From positions 47,953-57,910 of the forward strand of contig MFWN01000089.1 in the NCBI GenBank assembly GCA_001786395.1: 9,958 nt of DNA. The letters are read 5' to 3'. Source of the DNA: Candidatus Pacearchaeota archaeon RBG_13_36_9. GTDB taxonomy: Archaea > Nanobdellota > Nanobdellia > Pacearchaeales > GW2011-AR1. The notes under the pieces are model-generated. The model saw only the letters and a list, made by a program, of their open reading frames with translations. It made no database searches and had not been told where the DNA came from. This document shows, one piece after another, positions 7,860-9,958 of the stretch (the stretch's first letter is position 1; the number at the start of each line of letters is the position of its first letter). Position numbers and translations under genes: made by a program.

Positions 7860-8006
7860 TTATTGTAGAATCTTTTCAACATCCTTCATAATCTCTTCAG
7901 CAGTTTGTTCTTCTTCAACTGTCTTTTTGCCGCAATAAGGGCAAATCTCTTTAACTTTCTCACTTTCAAATTTATATCCGCATTTTTGGCAAAAATATCT
8001 TACCAT
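7860..8006 (-). CDS. Small zinc-ribbon protein upstream of aglB
   Basis: A 48-residue frame starting MVRYFCQKCGYKF and ending KDVEKILQ. It has two knuckles, C6-x2-C9 and C22-x2-C25, twelve residues apart, so it should bind one zinc ion. Residues 31-48 are mostly charged and should form an amphipathic helix. It could be a stand-alone zinc ribbon that binds a protein or nucleic acid. The Cys spacing recalls RNA polymerase subunit P (RpoP), but the basic RpoP C-terminus is missing, so that is not the call. It has an AAGGT site 3 bases before the ATG, ends 16 bases before aglB and starts 54 bases after the spoIIM stop, all on the same strand. This makes it a real gene rather than chance. Its function, and any role in glycosylation, are unknown. 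Confidence 0.75.
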   Translation of the reverse strand: MVRYFCQKCGYKFESEKVKEICPYCGKKTVEEEQTAEEIMKDVEKILQ

Positions 8007-8030
8007 TTTACCTTGTTATAAAACTCTATG

Positions 8031-8038
8031 TTTTTAAA
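8031..8038 (-). promoter_or_regulatory. Possible TATA box for the zinc-ribbon/aglB unit
   Basis: TTTAAAAA on the minus strand is centred about 28 bases before the zinc-ribbon ATG, the distance expected for an archaeal box A giving a transcript with almost no leader. It lies in the only gap (8007-8060) between spoIIM and the zinc-ribbon gene, so it could start an aglB transcript independent of spoIIM. Such AT-rich matches arise often by chance here, and the AAGGT site before the ATG would then be lost from the transcript. Confidence 0.3.
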
Positions 8039-8060
8039 CTTTATCCATCTCGAGTATGCT

Positions 8061-8918
8061 TTAGAATAATGCGGGGGTTATAAAGACTTCTACTAATGCA
8101 GCTACAAACAGCACAATAACTGCAAGAATTATTAAGTTGAGAGAATCCTGCAGAACTGACCAAAATTTTTCGCTTCTTATATTATGCCTTATCACAGAAA
8201 TGCTTATAATCCCCCCAGCCATTGCCCCGATAAAATATGCAGCTATTTCTGGAAGTCCGTGAATCATGTACCTTGCAACGCCTAAAGGCAGGCTGGCTAG
8301 GTTGGATTTTGAGAAAATCCCCACTGCAGCCGCAATTACGCTGGCATTCCAAGCCAGGACAAATATGGCGCCTGCCCCAAAAATTAAGGAAAAGATAAGC
8401 GTGAACATAAGAACGTAAATGTTGTTCGTAAAAATCGCAATTAGTTTTTCCTTGGATGTAAGAAAGCCGGTTGTTTTTCCAGAGACTTTAATGCCGTATT
8501 GTTCTGTGCACTCATTGAAATTCGCGGGCCTGTTTATCATGCAATAAGTTTCAATCTGCGCCCTGAAATTGTTCTCTGAAGGAAAGGCGATATAAAAAAA
8601 TGAAAAAGCTATTATGAATCCTAAAAAAAGCCACAGAAATCCGAAAAGAGTTTTGTTGTGCTCCTTTAAAAGCCTGAACGCCCCCTCTATCTTCATGTCT
8701 TTTTCTTCTTCCAGCTTTATAGCATAATACATATAGGGCATGGAAAACATGACACAAAAAGTGATAATCAAAATGCCGGAATATTTTGCCAAAACAGCAT
8801 CCTCTCCAAAAATCCAATTAACCAGGATTATAGAAAGGGAGCCATACACTAAGCCGATGAGAAACATCTCCCACGACCTTTTTTGCGCTCTTTTTGGGTT
8901 TATAAGCATCTCTAGCAT
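8061..8918 (-). CDS. SpoIIM/DUF95-family membrane protein
   Basis: A 285-residue multi-pass membrane protein of the stage II sporulation protein M family (PF01944), which is common in archaea that do not sporulate; its archaeal role is unknown. It begins MLEMLINPKRAQKRSW, a typical archaeal SpoIIM start, then has helices at about 18-36, 45-66, 90-112, 160-200, 220-244 and 257-282. The family signature is RYMIHGLPEIAAYFIGAMAGG (216-236), with the conserved HG-x-x-E. The loop between helices at 112-160 is probably external and contains two Cys, 126 and 137, which could form a disulphide. A GAGAGG site 6 bases before the ATG supports the start at 8918. The frame nevertheless stays open for 27 more codons upstream without a usual start codon. 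It leads the minus-strand block that includes aglB, so it may be co-transcribed. Confidence 0.85.
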   Translation of the reverse strand: MLEMLINPKRAQKRSWEMFLIGLVYGSLSIILVNWIFGEDAVLAKYSGILIITFCVMFSMPYMYYAIKLEEEKDMKIEGAFRLLKEHNKTLFGFLWLFLGFIIAFSFFYIAFPSENNFRAQIETYCMINRPANFNECTEQYGIKVSGKTTGFLTSKEKLIAIFTNNIYVLMFTLIFSLIFGAGAIFVLAWNASVIAAAVGIFSKSNLASLPLGVARYMIHGLPEIAAYFIGAMAGGIISISVIRHNIRSEKFWSVLQDSLNLIILAVIVLFVAALVEVFITPALF

Positions 8919-8924
8919 TTTTTG

Positions 8925-8930
8925 CCTCTC
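8925..8930 (-). promoter_or_regulatory. Ribosome-binding site of the spoIIM-family gene
   Basis: GAGAGG on the minus strand ends 6 bases before the ATG at 8918. This favours that ATG over the second one three codons later (MLEM). Confidence 0.45.
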
Positions 8931-8985
8931 TGTCTTTATACCGAAGGACGCCGATAATTCCTCAACTGCGCCTTTGGTATTCAGG

Positions 8986-9020
8986 GAAAGCCATATCCAT
9001 TAGGGAAACTTATGGCTTTC
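8986..9020. repeat. Perfect 10-bp inverted repeat in the divergent spacer
   Basis: GAAAGCCATA at 8986-8995 is exactly complementary to TATGGCTTTC at 9011-9020, with a 15-base spacer. It lies between the SpoIIM start and the TATA-like boxes, about 25 bases upstream of the plus-strand TATA box. It could be an operator for a dimeric regulator of one or both divergent genes, or a hairpin in a spoIIM leader RNA. The short direct repeat AGGGAAA (8983-8989 and 9002-9008) overlaps it. Confidence 0.5.
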
Positions 9021-9022
9021 AC

Positions 9023-9037
9023 TTTAAATATATAAAA
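9023..9037. promoter_or_regulatory. AT-rich TATA-like stretch, possible spoIIM promoter
   Basis: TTTAAATATATAAAA reads as a TATA box on either strand. On the minus strand it would place the transcript start near 9003, giving the spoIIM-family gene a leader of about 85 bases. On the plus strand it would be a second box upstream of the one at 9045. Direction is not decided by sequence. Confidence 0.35.
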
Positions 9038-9044
9038 AATTAAG

Positions 9045-9052
9045 TTTAAATA
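9045..9052 (+). promoter_or_regulatory. TATA box of the eIF2B-family gene, leaderless type
   Basis: TTTAAATA is centred about 25 bases before the ATG at 9074. Archaeal transcription normally begins about 25-27 bases after the box centre, which puts the transcript start at or next to the start codon. No purine-rich ribosome site precedes the ATG, in keeping with leaderless translation. Confidence 0.55.
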
Positions 9053-9073
9053 CATTTCTTAATTAAGATTCTT

Positions 9074-9880
9074 ATGTTAAGCAGCAAAAAGAGGTTTGAA
9101 AAAATATGCAGAGATATTAACTCCATAAAAATACAGGGAGCAAGAAACATCGCTGTTGCAGGATTAACTGCTTATAAATTAGTGCCCACAGAATCTGCCA
9201 GGAAGAAAATTATCTCCCTGAGGCCAACCGAACCATTTTTAATTAATGTCCTGAGACAGGCAGAAACTCTTACAATAAAGGAGCTTAAAGAAAGATTAAA
9301 TAAAAATCAGAAAGTAATCAACAAGGAAGTTTTTAAGCTCATAAAGAAAAATGATGTTATCTTTACTCACTGCCACTCTTCAACTGTAGTCGAAGCCCTA
9401 ATATATGCAAAGAAAAAAAGAAAAAAATTCGAAGTTTATTTTACCGAAGCAAGGCCTTTGTATCAGGGAAGAAAAACAGCCAAAGACCTTAAAAAAGCAG
9501 GAATAAAAGCTACCCTGTTTGTTGATGCGGCAGGTGCAGTTGCGTTGGAAAAAAAGCAGGGAACAAAAAAAGCAGATTTGGTTTTATTGGGCGCAGATGC
9601 AGTTACGAAAAAAGGCACAATCAATAAAATAGGCTCTGGAATGTTTGCACAGATATCAAAATACAACAAGATTCCAGTTTACATCCTCGCAGATTCTATG
9701 AAATACATTAAAAAGATAAAGCTGGAAAAAAGGCCATCAGAAGAAATATGGGACACCAAAAAGATAAGAATAGTCAATTTTGCATTTGAGCTGATAAAAA
9801 AGAAATATATCAAAGGAGTTATAAGCGAGTTTGGCTTGCTCTCTTATAGGAAGTTTATAAAAAGGGCGAAAAAAGGTTAA
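9074..9880 (+). CDS. eIF2B-family protein, probable ribose-1,5-bisphosphate isomerase-like enzyme
   Basis: A 268-residue cytosolic protein of the IF-2B superfamily (PF01008), which holds eIF2B alpha/beta/delta, methylthioribose-1-phosphate isomerase and archaeal ribose-1,5-bisphosphate isomerase. Visible motifs are IKIQGARNIAVAG (18-30), LRPTEPFLINVL (49-60), THCHSSTV (98-105), FTEARPLYQGRKTA (123-136), GADAVTKKGTINKIGSG (173-189) and RPSEEIWD (220-227). Cys100 and Asp175 sit where the isomerases have their catalytic Cys and Asp; eIF2B subunits generally lack the Cys. That favours an isomerase, which in archaea acts between AMP phosphorylase and type III RuBisCO in nucleoside salvage. At 268 residues it is shorter than the roughly 320 of the characterised archaeal enzyme, mainly at the N-terminal helical part. 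The neighbours do not help: no AMP phosphorylase or RuBisCO is in view. An 'eIF2B-like regulatory protein' remains possible. Confidence 0.75.
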   Translation: MLSSKKRFEKICRDINSIKIQGARNIAVAGLTAYKLVPTESARKKIISLRPTEPFLINVLRQAETLTIKELKERLNKNQKVINKEVFKLIKKNDVIFTHCHSSTVVEALIYAKKKRKKFEVYFTEARPLYQGRKTAKDLKKAGIKATLFVDAAGAVALEKKQGTKKADLVLLGADAVTKKGTINKIGSGMFAQISKYNKIPVYILADSMKYIKKIKLEKRPSEEIWDTKKIRIVNFAFELIKKKYIKGVISEFGLLSYRKFIKRAKKG

Positions 9881-9902
9881 AGATTCAACGCCCAATGTCA
9901 TT

Positions 9903-9927
9903 AAGTTAAGCCTTAACTTTCTTTTTT
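9903..9927 (+). terminator. Hairpin plus T-tract after the eIF2B-family gene
   Basis: AAGTTAAGCCTTAACTT (9903-9919) can fold as a 7-bp stem with a 3-base GCC loop. It is followed at once by a T-rich run ending in six T (9922-9927). It begins 23 bases after the stop codon. The stem is AT-rich and weak, but the U-tract alone is enough for archaeal termination. Confidence 0.55.
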
Positions 9928-9958
9928 GTAATAATCACATAAACTCTCTTTCCCAAAT

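Noticed and set aside
7860..8006. Zinc-ribbon protein as RNA polymerase subunit P
   Set aside because: The Cys pattern is similar, but the basic C-terminal end typical of RpoP is replaced by an acidic helix.
8740..9003. Plus-strand 87-codon frame opposite the spoIIM start
   Set aside because: It lies antisense to a clear SpoIIM gene, has no family resemblance and no ribosome site; a shadow frame.
9906..9958. Minus-strand frame at the window edge ending at 9906, reading LGKRVYVIITKKKVKA then stop
   Set aside because: It could be the tail of a convergent gene, but only 16 codons are visible. A second minus-strand frame is also open there and nothing distinguishes them, so it was not annotated.

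Overview
The window looks like archaeal chromosome, most likely from a small-genome DPANN-type lineage (Woesearchaeota/Pacearchaeota-like); that placement is inference. The evidence is a single-subunit oligosaccharyltransferase of the AglB/STT3 type, a GlcNAc-1-phosphate transferase with the eukaryotic/archaeal Alg7 signature, an archaeal-style SpoIIM/DUF95 membrane protein, an eIF2B-family protein, archaeal TATA-like boxes 25-30 bp before start codons, AT-rich DNA and very tight packing. No intergenic gap exceeds about 155 bp. I see no tRNA, rRNA, CRISPR array or insertion sequence.

Layout. (1) A plus-strand block, 1-2786: the 3' part of an FAD-dependent oxidoreductase, a GtrA-like membrane protein, a family-2 glycosyltransferase of the dolichyl-phosphate-sugar synthase type, and a polysaccharide deacetylase. 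Two of the three junctions overlap. (2) A minus-strand block, read 8918 down to 2769: SpoIIM-family membrane protein, a 48-residue zinc-ribbon protein, AglB, Alg7/AglH-like phosphotransferase, and a Wzx-type flippase. The last gene overlaps the end of the deacetylase tail to tail. (3) A 155-bp divergent spacer, 8919-9073, with TATA-like boxes and a perfect 10-bp inverted repeat. (4) A plus-strand eIF2B-family gene, probably a ribose-1,5-bisphosphate-isomerase-like enzyme, preceded by a leaderless-type promoter and followed by a hairpin plus T-tract.

How the genes fit together. Blocks 1 and 2 read as one surface-glycan or N-glycosylation locus. Alg7 would load the first sugar phosphate onto dolichyl phosphate. 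The GT2 would make a dolichyl-phosphate-linked sugar that a GtrA-type protein could help move across the membrane. The deacetylase may trim acetyl groups. The flippase would turn the lipid-linked glycan outward, and AglB would transfer it to Asn of secreted proteins. The roles of the oxidoreductase, SpoIIM protein and zinc-ribbon protein are not known from sequence. The eIF2B-family gene is a separate unit, possibly in nucleotide salvage.

The window is largely an ordinary, compact glycosylation locus. The points that most deserve a second look are the zinc-ribbon gene wedged between spoIIM and aglB, the odd 5' region of spoIIM (open frame without a start codon, 12-codon upstream frame, inverted repeat), and the shortened eIF2B-family protein that keeps the isomerase Cys and Asp.
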